From contig JASJOG010000064.1 of the NCBI GenBank assembly GCA_030142905.1, positions 1,116,001 through 1,180,000 of the forward strand: DNA of 64,000 nt, read 5' to 3'. The DNA is from Heliopora coerulea (Eukaryota; Cnidaria; Anthozoa; Scleralcyonacea; Helioporidae). Of the stretch, positions 1-13,700 are shown piece after piece; the stretch's first letter is position 1, and each line of letters begins with the position of its first letter. A model generated the notes under the pieces. That model was not told the origin of the DNA. It was given only the letters and a program-made list of their open reading frames with translations, and did no database searches. A program made the translations under genes and the position numbers.

Positions 1-1595
1 ACATCCGTTCAATATTCAATTACCTTAGTGCATTGGGAAAGAAAACATCTCGCACACAAAACACTAAACGGATAAACGCCAACCTCTTTGTAACGCGCTT
101 TCCGAAAATTGTGGCCAAGGTGCACGGGAACAATGAGCGCTGTTTGACATCTCTACTATTTTGACAGGTCGTAATTGAACTGAGTGGGGAGGAGATTGCC
201 AAATCCAGATATTTGTGAAGCATCCCTGTTGGAAACTAGAGCACATTGAAATCTCACTCCGTCACAAGCAGATCAAAATCAGAGATATCCGTAAAAGGTT
301 AGTATAAATTTTACGAAAAACGAGGGCTGGTTCGGGTAAAGGGAACATAGTTGGAGTGTTGGTAAAAAAAGAAAGCGATGAAAAAGCTATAGGATTGTAT
401 ATGTTATGGCCACGCGGTATCCTGTGTCAAAGCTTACTGATTGTTTTGAAGGGAGGGCAGTGGAAAAGCCATAAATCACGGTGCAGGGCTTCACATGTAA
501 CAACAGGCTAAGGTCCGTTACACTCAAGCGTGCGACCAACGGAACAGTTCTTGTCGTGTTGTGTCAAAGAAGTGCTACAGGACTGATTGATTTAGATTGA
601 TTACCTTGTAACGCCATCATTATTAATTCGTAAGGGGAGAAAGATATTAAATGTGAACCTCGGCCTCGTTTGTAGGCCACAAAATATTAACACGGGGATT
701 AATTAATGGAACCCGATGCTCTTGAGCATATCGTAAATCGTGATGCTGTTATGGACGGTTAAGAACCCGTAACGCTGGAACAAATATCGCTTTTAGCGTT
801 GACGACGAAGCTTTACCACACCGGAGGGTTTCTGAATGAAACGGAAAGGACACGCTTAGGTACAAGCTTGCGACAAACGCTTGGACTTCCTTCTAATAGG
901 ATGAGTTACGAATGCTGCTTTTCTTGAAACACTATCCGAAGTGGCTGAATTACCCTCGTTTGTTAAGTAATCCGCAGTGGTTTTGCTGAACGACATATGG
1001 ACAGAAACTGAGTCACAGGAAAGAGGTATAAACACGCCACACGCCAACGACATTGTACTTTGGTCTCGGTAATGTCTGTCCGTCCAGTTTTATTTGTAGA
1101 CAAATTGTGGCGGGGTTCAACAACGTTGTCACTAGCCGTTTTCTCTCTTGCCTTCCTTCTAAAAGATATACCTACTCACATCAGCCGTCAACAAAGACAA
1201 TTAACATGATCGTCAGATCGCATTGCCTCACTGAAGCGCTAGGAAACGCGCGGAGTTCAAAGAGGTTTAACACCATCTGTTGCAAATGACTCTTGTTTAA
1301 CATTCGTACTGGACTGTTTTTGATTTTTATTTGCATCATTTTATGCTGTCCCAAGACATTTACTGTTGTCATAACTCGGAAATTCTGGCGCCTTTCTTTC
1401 TGAAAGAAGGCGACATAAGCTCAACACATTATCGTCAACAGAGGACGTTTTAACTTTCGTGTTGACATACAAGAAGCGAAGGGGAAGATGGCGCAATATA
1501 TGTGTTCTCCTGAGGCACGGGTTCTCTCAGTTCTAACTCAGTAAAAATGCTGTTTTTCTGCTCTGCCCTTAACGGGTTTTCTTATTTTATTTCAG
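1..1595. other. Upstream flank of FGFRL1-like gene, no gene seen
   Basis: I see no protein-coding exon on either strand; the reading frames are short and lack recognisable motifs. The stretch precedes a strong splice acceptor at 1594-1595, so it probably holds the promoter and one or more noncoding first exons of the downstream gene. I could not identify a transcription start or a convincing upstream donor. Confidence 0.5.
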
Positions 1596-1699
1596 GACGC
1601 AAATAAGTACGTGACAATCAAGTCAAAACATCGAACCGAGCTTTTAAAGAGTTCATGGGAAGACAACAAAGCCATTGGCGTTGGTAAACATAGTCTGTG
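1596..1699 (+). other. Probable 5' UTR part of first coding exon, FGFRL1-like gene
   Basis: A pyrimidine-rich tract ending in TTTATTTCAG (AG at 1594-1595) looks like a good splice acceptor. It lies 104 bases before the ATG at 1700, which suggests that the first coding exon begins with 5' UTR and that an untranslated exon lies further upstream. This is inferred from splice-site appearance only. Confidence 0.45.
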
Positions 1700-1778
1700 A
1701 TGATTGTGCCGAAGACCACATGCTTGCTCTCCGTTTTTATATGGCTCAGCACCAGTCTGGTATTGGTCCGGTGTGAAG
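1700..1778 (+). CDS. FGFRL1: FGFRL1-like exon: start codon and signal peptide
   Basis: The ATG at 1700 begins 26 codons with a short polar start, a hydrophobic core (LLSVFIWLSTSLVLV) and a cleavage-like end RCEG, which is a typical secretory signal peptide. The exon ends TGTGAAG followed by a GTACGA donor at 1779, leaving phase 1. Joined to the Ig1 exon it reads ...RCE-G-KPRF, so the mature protein begins almost at the Ig domain, as in vertebrate FGFRL1. The open frame that continues past 1779 is intron read-through. Confidence 0.8.
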
Positions 1779-4700
1779 GTACGATATTGCTAAGTATGAT
1801 AGTTCTGTTGTGCTACGATCATATCAACGGTTCTACTCCGAAGATAGCCAGGGAATATCGAAATTTGATCGCGCTTACTAGTGGTGTTCGTTTGGGAGAT
1901 TCATTTTACGGAATGTGTTCAAATTACTGTTTATCTTATCCATTTGTGAGTTTTGAGGTTTGAGTAGGTTTTTACTGGCCGTAATGAACGTTTTAAACAA
2001 ATGCCTTAGCCCTAATTACCAGCCATTGCAGAGCAGCCAATTCAAATTGCTCGGTAAAGTAGATTTCGTTCGGCGAAGTAGGTTTGGCATTTGCCAATAT
2101 GCTTTCTTCATTAAGACATGTGGTTTCATCCCGAAGGCTGTTTGATACCTTTTGTCGAAACCATGGTAAATTTTTTCAAATGTTTTCGGCCAAACCCGAC
2201 AAGCAGTTCTTTCGTTGACTGAAGTGAATGACCCCTTAATGAGGAAAACGATAGGACTTTCAAAATACAAACCTTCCGTTGCGTGCAAGAAAGATTTATG
2301 GGCTCTTGACAGAACTTGCTCTACATCGCCTCGAATATTTTCCGGAAGTTGATGAATCGAATTTGCTAGATAAATTCTGTTTCAAGAAGTGCACATAACT
2401 TTGTTTTCTTGCCAGAGTAACAGTTTAAGCTAACATTGAACATGTACGTACCTTGCCAGCAACTTGTATGGATTCATTTTCGCAGTTCCCTGGTAAATTA
2501 GATACAGTGAGCTCGCGAACTGATTAGATTGAGACACTCTTCGTATCAAGCGGGCAATTCGCTGGCGGCTTTACGCTCCTCACTAGTGTTTCGACATTCA
2601 AACTGAAGACACTTTGGTTGTTTGAAATTCCCGTGACTCGTTCTGTAACTGCGACAATAGAGGTTGAATTATTTTCACGCTTGGCCTGTAATGAGGATGA
2701 GAAAGTTCCCTTCCTTCTTCAAGATCTAATTCGCATTGGGCATATACATTCACTGACCTGACTGTGACACTAGTTAAGTGGTTGGATAGTCGGGTGGGTT
2801 GGATAGCCAAGTTGTGAAATGGAGAATAACTGTACATATTGCATCTATACCGTTCATTCATACTATATGACTTTCACGCAACTTCGCTTTTCGTGGTTAA
2901 CATCGAACAGAAACAAACAAAAAAGAATTTGACCGGCTCTTCCAATTTGAAATCATACGAAAGTGTGAAGAATAAATACTAAAATCGAACAAATGGCCTC
3001 TTCGCTGCATTTTGTTATAATTATGTATTTGTCGTGGTCAAAGTTTAATGTGGGACAAAATGTTGTACACTACACGTCAGTTTCAAATCTCCTTTCCAGA
3101 GTGCAGCAAACACTAGCCAAACTGTGTGTAGCGGTAACTTCGCTTGGTCTATTTTGTTGTTATCCAAACTAAATGTGAGTGTCTGCCTGTCATGAATAAT
3201 TTCTTGTGTCATTACTTGTTATTATTCGAGATTATCGCCACCTGATAGTAGCTTCAATCGCTGTATAATCAGATTTTCGCACAACGACGAGTCTAGCAGC
3301 TGACCGCCCAGTTGTAGTAAAGCGGCGTGAAGTGAAAATTTCCAGTGTTAGAAATTTTGAGGGAAAAATATTTCCCTATTTATCCGCTCCACCATTAGCA
3401 ATTCACACCAACCCATTTTTTTATTTAGAAGTCCTCGTGCTTTTCATGTTTATTTGGTCACGGGAACTGCATACCCGGTTTATCTTTCTCCGCTGCAACT
3501 AATAATTTTTAATTTGCTCGGTTTTATGTACATTTTTACTTCAACGAAAACCAGCATCGTAAGTCATAGATTGGAATCATCGTCACCGCTTTTCCATTTC
3601 AGTAATCAAAATTGTTTGTGTGGTCAGCGCTTGTTTATCCAGCTTAATTCTTAAATAGTTATGTATTCAACAATGATTTGTTCCATAACTGCGAGACAGC
3701 TATTAAACTGAGCGCTGAACGTGTGCACAACGTCCATTGCTTCGCGGTGTATAAATGGACATTATTCTTTCAAAGATGTGAACGGATTAAGTTTGGGTGG
3801 TCAAACAAGTCACAGCTGGAGATACTCCGGATTATTTCTAGTTCAGCGAAACCAGTAAATCGGCAAAATTGCCGCCACAGAAGACGAGCAAATTTAGTGC
3901 AATATTCTCCATAATGTCAAAACAAGTCATTTACCAGCGTTTTGGCTAGACTTCTCCAAGTTACCATATTTCAAAAATACTTTCACTTAATCCGGACTTA
4001 ACCGAAAAGTTTTGATAGGTCTGCACTGAATCCAATGCCTTCTGGCGAGTGATTTCGGAGCATGTAAAAAGGTATTATTTTCTAAATTAAATTCAATCGC
4101 ATTGTGTAGCTATTCAGTTTGATTTTCTATTCGTCATAATTATTTGACATTCTAGGATTGTGTCGGCATTGCCTAGTTCTCAAATACATAGCCACTGACA
4201 TCTGCGCTTTAATGTGTCTATTGTTGACTTTCGTTTCTAAACTATGCGATGACAGGTTTCTGTCAGTCATAAGCTGTGCATGAATATGTTCTGTAGGCTA
4301 CGAGACTGCAAAAATATGTCTATTATCTGTATGTATATTCAAAGTTCCAACCCTTCATATAGTTATGTCCAGAATCTCTATTTTCTCCCTGAAATGGGGT
4401 TGATAATGCAATGAAAGAAATTCACTTTGTGGCATTCCTTGCAGATACAAACGTCGACGTATCAATGGTAGATAGCTGTTCAAGTTTTTTCCTCGTATTT
4501 TTCCCGTATTTCATCACTGCTATTCGTCTTCATTCGCAGTTGGACATTTTGCGTCTATTTTTTTCTGTAAGACCACGAAAACCCTTTACCTGCTCTGTTT
4601 GCCACTTAAGCATGGGTCAGTTAATGGACTCAGATGTTATGAAGTCTTAAATGGATCATAAAAGATAGAGGTGATCATGTTTGCGTTTAGTTTGGCGTAA

Positions 4701-7700
4701 ATTACTGAAATTAGGCATGCTGTCATTCACGTACATTATAAATGTTCAACACGATTGCGAAAGTGTTTTTTATGGAAATATTTTTAATAGTTGTGAACAA
4801 AAAAATTACAACCACATGACAATTATTTCTGCGGCTTAATAAGTGGTAAACTATAGTTCTCATTGTTCTGAACAACGTCCTGCTGGTATTATCAGTCATT
4901 CGAGAGACATTTTCCCAGTTTTCTGCAGGAGGTTTGCCATATCCAATGACACATCATTTAAGCCAAGTTCCCATTATTCCTAGTTCTCATATGTCGGCGA
5001 AGGTGGCCGATGAAGGCTTTGCGACGTTGGCCACTAAGAGGGTGTTTATATGGAGGCGAGCAAGCTCTCTTGACTGGCCTAGCCCCAGTAATAGGGCTGA
5101 ATTTCACCTCTCTTTTACATGGGAATTTGCTGGCCCTTCTAGCAGGGCTGGATCTAGCACTCATGCGTAATATGAGGGTCAGCCCTTCTGAGTGTGTTTT
5201 TATGGGAAATTTCCAGCCCTCCTGGGTGAGATCCCCGATAGTCATTAGCGAGATCTCGGGTAGTCATAAGCGAGATCTCGATTAGAAGGGCGAGCCCTCT
5301 TCTTATGTAAACGAAAACAAATTTTACAAGGAAATTCACAGGGAAGCGAGATCACGGCAAAAAGGGCCAGCCCTACTATCAGAACTGGCTTGCTTTCCGT
5401 GTAAACACCACTTTAGTCGCAGGAAACAAAGAGTGTTTGTCTCATGCGACATCCCCTACCATCTGCGACAAATGAGAACTATCCATTGCGAACAATCGCT
5501 AACTCGATCAGCGAATGACCTGCGACCATAAACGACATTAAGGCGCGACATTTCGGGAACCATCGTCGGCATATGAGAACTAAGCTTTGGTCGGGATACG
5601 TTACCGGTACAGCACAATAATGAGCATGGACGCTGATGTGAGTAGGATTGAGATACGAATTTGCATCTGGATACCGACAATATTTTAGTGCTTTGAAACT
5701 GTGGCTACAAACTTTTTGTGGTCTTTCATTGAGTATTCAAGGATCCATTAAAGATAGTCATACACTGTTATCGGTTGAAATGGACACTAAAATTTATTAA
5801 GGGCTGGTTTTGAAACAAGAAGAGGTAAAATTATCGTATTACCGCACGAAGCGTACAACGATTTCGTACGAGGCTGCGTAGAGATCACCACATGAACGGG
5901 GTCAGTAAATCTTGTCGTAAACAATATCTTCTGACGTCCTCATTACCGTGCGTTGGGCTAAACTCTTGTTATTCAAAGTCATTGACAGTTTTTGCTGGGT
6001 TTGTACTCTTTCCTTAACAATTCAAATGAACACGTATCTTTAAACTGCAAAACTCGTAAATACTGATAAAAATGTTGCTTTAAACTGGGGGGGGGGAATG
6101 CAAGTCCTCAATGAGAACTCCTTTCCAAATCCCATGCATCAACCGTTATGACGTTTGTTTTTCGAAGAAAATTGTTTTTAAATGAAATTTTGTAAAAATT
6201 AAAAAAAAAAATTAAAAACAATTATATGAGGTATATGCTAAAACGATTATTCGTCAAATGGAGTGAACAGTGTGAATAATCGCATTGATCGAATCAGTTT
6301 GTGATATAACTAGTCCACGGATGGTGAGATTTGTGCAAGTCGAGCGCGTGATCTTAATGCTTAATTTTTCGCATTGAATATGGAAACCATCAAACACAGA
6401 ATAAGCGTGAATAAAATAAATGTTGTCACAGTAGATCTTGAAAGTAGTATTTCCGAGCATTAGTTCTGATTCATTTACGTGAATGGCACGATAAAATTAT
6501 TTTCAAAACGTCAGTTTGCCGTAATTTTTCCCGTTCCCAAAGCTACGTTAGCACCGCAAAGAACTTGAAATAGTATTACAAACCAAATACGAATTAGAGA
6601 CGAAAGCTTCGGGTTTATCGATTGGTTAAGTGAGACCATCGTTAAAGGAAACTTCTTTCTTATCTTAGAAATGACATCATCCTCATCCAAAAGTTAACGG
6701 AATAATTTAACGGAATAATAAAAGCTAACTCATAAAATAGTCATCTCATCAAGTGCGTATGCCTTCCCATCACGGGACATTTGCTTTTGCCCCATTTCTC
6801 TGGCTACTTGATGAAAACTTTACGTGGCCAGTACGAAGGCCAGTACGAAGACAAACGATTTTGACTAAGGTGATGCCATCGGCATTTAGACAACTGGAAA
6901 TACTTGAAGAACTCTTGAATTAACCTCACAAGAAATACCATACCCACCAATTAACCCTTAAAACGGATAAGATGCGGAAGACACTTAAAAGGGAAAGGGA
7001 AATTATGCCATTGTACATATATTAGGACCCCCTTCAAAGCTTCCCCATAATCCCTAGCCGCAAACAACCAGGGAATAGAAAAGATACAATTGCTTCCTGT
7101 ACTGGTGAAAGGTTTATACACAAAAGCAAGCAGATTTTTCGGACGTGAAAAAGAGGTTCGGGCTAGCCCGCCATTCTGTTGCAAAATTTCCCGAGGGAAG
7201 TTCCGGAAAATTTCTCCGTGCTTCTCGTGGGGGAAATTCTCGCAATTTCAAGGAGTAATTTCAAAATAATTTTGCTGCAAACATTCCGAGAAAAATAAAC
7301 GATCTTGTCTGGATTTGCCATTGTTCTCCTTGGTATCTTTTTAATGCCGACGTTACTCTTGAATTTAAAAGGGCTATAAAACAATCCTGAAAACAATTTT
7401 TTTCTCTATCTTAAACGTTTTTCTGGTATAGTTTGAACAAAAGGCTAAGTTTTCTTGGATAACCAGGGTGGCTTCCAAACTAATGAACGTTGCTCATGTC
7501 TGTCACGCCTCGATACCATTCCTCTGAATTCCATTGAAATTTGCTCATTCAAATTGAGTGAAGAGCATCACAACAAAGAAAAATTCAGTGGAACGAAGTC
7601 GATGATTAATGGGTTTCGAGAAGGACCTATTACAAAGTACTGTCGAGCAACATATTACTAGTACAATCATGAAAATTAACCGCTACATAACATGTTCTTG

Positions 7701-10700
7701 TCGCTTGAAAGAAATAGAAAAATCGTCTCACTCAAGAGTTTGATTGTGTCAGTGGGGGACCCACAGAAAGAGCCTGAGTCCCCGTTTGACCTGTTAAAAA
7801 TGCCATAGCTCTCTAAAAATTAATTTCGCTAGAATGCATGGGATAACTCAGTAGAGAACTTTTGTGGTTGTATCTGGTAGAGTCTCTATTTGCGGTGAGA
7901 CGTATTTTCTTACTTTGAAAACATTCCTTGGAATTGCTGACATCACTTGGAGATACTTATAAAGTAGGTGATAGCAGTACATTGCTGATGCCATTGATGA
8001 AGGCAATACAACGGTCAATTTCATACCCTTGTCGTTCATCCTTCATGCTATTGCTGCAAACTATGTAGCACACACAGTCTTTGTCACCCTTTGTTCTAAG
8101 ACCCATCTCAATCATCTCCTTGTTCTCCAAAAACGTATAGTTCGTGAGATCATACCAACACTTATTTTACTTAAACAGCGATACTTTTAATTTCTTTAAT
8201 ATCTTTATTTATTCAACATTGCTTGTAATATGCATGTAGTAATTGGCAACCTAATGCCTGTTGGCATTTCCACACCATTTGCAGGTTTTGCACGCACAGA
8301 AATTAGTGCCTCTTGAGGAAGAAAACTCAAGGCTCAAGGAGTCGACATTCAACCTAGTAAATAATTAAAAGAAAACAGTGATTCAGGTTTTAGTGACGGC
8401 GGGCAAATAGAATGTTACGAACTGGATATTGAGTCATCGCTTGGTAAATCCCATTCAGTTCGCCTGCTCAGATGTTATATATTACTAATGGTCTCTTTGT
8501 CACAGATAAAACATTCGCGACCGAACGTTACTGTATGGGATTTACAGGGCTCGCTTTGTAAGTCCCATTCAGTTCGGACGCGAATATTGTACCTTTCTCA
8601 AAATACGAATGCGTTTAAATAGCGTTGTTCACTGGCTATTTTGAAGTTTCAGGAAATTTTTGAAACGAAAATCAAGGGAAAATTCATGTAAATCAGGTAG
8701 ATCCTGTATCTAATTTGTAGCATACTTGTTAGGAACCAATTTCCTTTCAGTTTTCTTCATGAAATTTTAGTGAGTGTTGCGAATATCTTATATTGCTCGA
8801 ACAGTTTACATATCAGTTATCGTTCACAACAGTTCTTACTGTTTAATAAGTTTCATAATGGTAGACAGACCCTTCCCTGTAGTACAATGTGACTCTGCAA
8901 GAAAATAAGCACAAGCACACTGTATGATCTAAGGTTATTTTAAGGTTTGTAAGTCAGCTTGAAGGCGCATCTACACCGGACACGACCGACGCGAGCGAGT
9001 TGTGTATCTACCCCTGACGCGAGCGACGGGTAATTTAATACATTGCGCTTATTCTGAACATGCGTGAAATCTTAAATAAAGTCCTCCTGAACAGAGATCT
9101 CCGTTACGAAGATTCGCCCAGTAGCGGCAGTTCTTTTTCTTTGTCGGATACGTCAACACAACAGAAACGGTCGAGGGTACACGACATAATTAAAGAAATG
9201 AAAAACAAAGAGCATACCGTAATCAAGTGCGTGGACTCGGCTTTATACGAGAACAACGCATAATTATGTATTATAGGGTATCGCCGAACTTAATGTATAA
9301 GATATTGTTTTTCGGGGGTTGCTTCTTACTTCATATTCCATAAGTTTATCGTCCATATATCGTCCATTGATTTTTGTTGTAGCTATAATCTGTGTCGACA
9401 GCTCTTGCACAGGCTTAATTCAGTTTCTCTCTTCCGATTGGTCCTTCTTCATTTCGTCGCGCTGGTGGGGTGCGAAAAAATAGGACATGTTCGATATGAT
9501 TTGCGTCGCTGGGTCGATTAAATTTAGTCGCTCGCGTCCGGTGAAGATGGTGAAGTATTATTTACTTGTTTCTAAAAATTTGAACGCAATTAAATAGAGA
9601 AATAAATAACGTGCATTCCTGGCTGCTAGCAAACAGATTATCATTGAATGTTAGCAAGACCGAATATATGATTATTGGATCTAAGCAAAGAATATCAAAG
9701 CATTGAAACCGACCCTCGTGTTTCCATTAACAATCAAGTTATCAATCGTGTAGGCAACACTAAACACTAGGTGTATTCATTGATGAGAATATATCATGGA
9801 AAACGCATATTGAACATGTTTGCAAAAAAGTCTCCAAAGGAATAGGTGTTTTACGGAGAGTAAAGGATGTAATTAGTAAAGAATGTTTGGAAAGGTTATA
9901 TAAGACTTTAGTGCTACCTCATTTGGATTATTGTTCCCTCGTGTGGGACAACTGTGCCAACGACCTAAAAACACGGTTGCAAAAACTTCAGAACAAAGCA
10001 GCTCGTGTAATCACGGAAGACAGTAACTACTCATCAGCAACTAACACCTTGAAGAAATTGGGATGGTATACGCTTCAGTGCAGAAGGGATGAACAGTTGT
10101 TGTCACTAATTAACAAGTGCACGAGTGGAAACTCCCAATTAAGCCACTTATTTCATGTGTTAAATCGGGACTGTTATGATTTGAGAAGTAATAACACTAA
10201 ATTGTATTTACTCAAACCGAACACAATTGCCATGAAAAGAACTCTTGGGTATCGAGGTGCCATGATCTGGAACTCTTTCTCTTAAAACAATTAAGTACAC
10301 ATCTTATTTTAATAGTCAAGATCTCTAACTTTTTTCATTTTTATTCTTGTACATAGAGTTTTAGCTGTAAATATTCCATTTTAATTGTAAATATATTCTC
10401 TTAATTATTACGTATTTTACTACACGGCCCTATGAAAAGCAACCCCTTGTTGGATGATCAGGTTACCGTGTCTAAAGATGTTTAAATAAATAAATAAATT
10501 CGGTATAAATGCATCTTTATGTCTCAGTACATTTCGCTACATGTGATTTATAAAAATGCAAGTATACATAATATAGAATTACATAATGATAGAAAACTTA
10601 GTTACTGATATTTTTCGACATTTTTAGGTAAACCAAGGTTCAAAGTAAAGGTGAAAACCAGATACAATGTAGAAGTCGGCTCATCAGTAAAACTCGGTTG

Positions 10701-13700
10701 CCCTGTTACAGGAACGAACGATCCTTTAGAAAATCGAACTCTCGTTGTTTGGAAATATGGATCACGTGTTATCAATAACAATGATCGAAAATGGTCGAGA
10801 TTTCGGGTGAAAGCAGGAAAATATCTAAAGATCGTGATTGTCAATCAAACAGACGCCGGAGTGTACACGTGCGAAGCTTATAACGAGTTTGGATCGATCA
10901 AGACTAACATCACTTTATCAATAAAACGTAAGCGTACATTTTGTGTTTAGTATTCATACTTTGAAAGACGAAAGACTTCATCTCTTAATCCACAAAATAC
11001 TTTGGTTGTTTTGCTTTTCAACCATGCAAAATCGATAAATTTAGAAAAAAACGCAATTTCAAATTTTTTGAGGCACGAAATTGTTGAAAAAGAAAACTAA
11101 TTAAGCAAGCCACTGAAAGGAGCCCCCGTCTCTGCTCCTCCATACTGCCCCTCGTGGGGGCAGCGCGTTCACGGGAGCAGTCCCACCCACACGTGGGCTC
11201 CTAGTGCATGGGTGCGTTCCTTTTACCTATATACAGGCAGTATAGTCCTGTATCCTATCATGTGGGACACTTCTCTCGGCCATCAATTAGATTGTTCCTA
11301 AAACACCACAAAACTAATCGGTCGGTAAAGGGTTAAAATGCAAGATAAATGTTCACTTAGGATTTACCAGGCGGAAATCTAAGCCGAAAAATGAAAATGA
11401 GAGCCCTTCTCAAAATTCGACGATGTATAGCCTGATAGACATCACATTCGCGAGTTAATAGTCGAGAGGGTGAACAAACGAAAAAATACATTTCGTATTT
11501 TGAGCTGGGCTCTGATCCTAATTTTTGGTGGAAGGTATAAGATACGTGGTATTGTTTTAATTAATATTGTTATTTTTGTTAATGTTATTGTTCATGTTAT
11601 TGCTATTGTTATTATTATTGTTATTATTATTATTATTCTCATTATTTTTATTCTTCTTATTTTTATTACTATTAGTTATTATTTTCATTTGTATTATTAT
11701 TACTGTTATTATTTTCATTTTTATTGTTACTGTTGCGCTGCTAGTTTTACTGTTACTGCTACTGTTAGGATTTACGTATAAACGCAGCTTTCGTTTAAGT
11801 TTTTTGATACCAATTAGCATGACTGGGTACAAATTTTGCTGTTCTGATTTCTGGGCGACGTCTAATATTTTCAATAGAATTCCCTAATTCCTTTTTTCTT
11901 TGTATATCTCATTGCTCCAATGGAATGGTATGATAAGGGAATAAATGACGAAAAATTAAGTGAACTGATTCCTGTTTGATTATTGAGCGGGTCTCATTCA
12001 CCTCGTGATGTCTTAATTGATGATATGTCGCATTTTGCAGCAGTAGTTTTCAAAATTTGAATTCCTAAGTTGGATTTAGCTCTGGTTAATTACTTAGCTA
12101 ATATAATTTCGGTTGCAAATTATAAGGAATTTCTAACATTTTGTCTTGGCGTAATTCTTCTTTATAATTCCAGTTGAACCCATCTTAAGACGACACCCAT
12201 AAGACAATCTCGGCAGAGCAAAGGGTCCAAGCAAAGTAATACGATTACCCATTGAATTATTTTGCTTGCCATGGTGCCTACCATGCAGTTCAATGTTTGA
12301 CCATCTGAAGATGGCGTGGAAACGTTGTAAAATCTTCCATTAAAGAAATTACCTGAGCCGCTTATAGGCGTTTACTTAGGGAGGAGTGCATTAAAAGGGC
12401 GTAGACCGTGATTTCTTAACTAGCCCTTTTTGTTTTGTTTTGTCTGTTGCTGCTGGTGGAATAACTGATGCATAGAATAAGTAGCTAATAAAAGTCTTAA
12501 ACATGTCGGGTCTTTCATGCTATGTCGAAAAACTCGCCATCTTCAGCGGTCGTCAGCTATCGATGATGCCGGCCATAAAGCTCCATTATTCTGTTTTCCT
12601 TCATCTGCCATCTATTTTTCTGGCTGAAAATTTGGACACCTGAAAATTTAGAATTTTAGTTTCACAAATTCTTCATTTGTAAATAATGTACTGATCGCTT
12701 AGCGAACAATCCTGTTTGGAGGGGTTGCTTTATCGTAAAATAGGTAATTTTCTCAGGAAGTATTTCCTGAAAATATTCACCATAGGGGCGGTGATGCTAT
12801 TGTTTGTTGTAATACTATGTTAACTTTGGAACTTGGACCGTCCCTGAGAACGTTTTGTCAGAAAGTAAGTCCTCTCAAAAGAAAAAGTTATGGTTATGTA
12901 ATGGTTATATATTAAGCAGTTTTTTAACCCTTTCATACCCGAAGGCGCTACTCGGCTGCATGAGATCATCTTACACTAGCCAGAATGAATTTTTAATTGA
13001 TCTGTCAGGTCTCAAAAAATTAATTGTGATGGGTTTTAAGTTCTGTAGGTGGTATTCTGATGAAAAAATAATCTAACTTTAGGGAGAATAACATTCTGAA
13101 GGGTTCATATCTTAAAGACTAACTGATTAATTATTGTACTATTAAAGCAAAACTGGTAATTGACGGTCACACTTTGACGACTATCAATTTACTGTTAATA
13201 TAAATAGCTCAATACTTTGATGATTTTGTACTAAACTTTCGCTTTTTTCTTTCCTTTGGCAGGACCACGAAAAAGTACTGGAGGTACGTGTATACCGGAC
13301 CACTTGTAATGTAAAGCGACAAATCAATTTCTTTAACCCTTTAACGTACGGTTAAGATTTTTCGAACACCTTAAATAGAAAAAGAAATGAGAGAACAAAG
13401 CTTAAACAAAGATAAAACAACGAACAAAAGATAAAAATAATAATGTGTTAAAGGGTTAAAGTGCAAGAACTATACTGTATGTTTTACCATAAAATAGGAT
13501 TACTTTTACAAAGTCCAAGCAAAACGCGTAATGCCCTTATCGGAACAGCGAAATTGAAACTGATGGCTTAAAAAACCCTTTTTCAACCATTTTATCTTTT
13601 TCTGGTTAACACACCTTTCAGCGGAAGATGTGAAGGTAGATAAATTCACTCTTAGTGCAGGTTGTTCTCACTTGTTGTCAATAAAATATAACCTTTTCAA

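Larger units (their letters stand above)
1779..10627. other. Large intron 1 of FGFRL1-like gene (8.85 kb)
   Basis: Between the signal-peptide and Ig1 exons. No coding exon with recognisable domains is seen. It holds an inverted-repeat element (5036-5414), three copies of a short motif (8441-8577), a larger terminal-repeat element (8961-9555) and a LINE 3' end (9602-10499). A G(9) run lies near 6087. The rest (1779-5035, 5415-8440) shows nothing I can name. Confidence 0.7.

Noticed and set aside
1697..1963. 88-codon ORF as an independent small gene
   Set aside because: Only the first 26 codons make sense (signal peptide) and they end at a good donor; the rest is intron read-through.
5010..5285. 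Overlapping frames of about 90 codons on both strands at 4.9-5.3 kb
   Set aside because: They fall in the GC-richer MITE-like element and show no protein motif.
11470..11887. Three overlapping long frames (about 105 codons each)
   Set aside because: They translate to Ile/Leu/Val or Asn runs from an ATT-rich microsatellite; no gene.
12295..12345. Hammerhead at CTGAAGATGGCGTGGAAACG
   Set aside because: Too few bases between the core boxes for a stem II.
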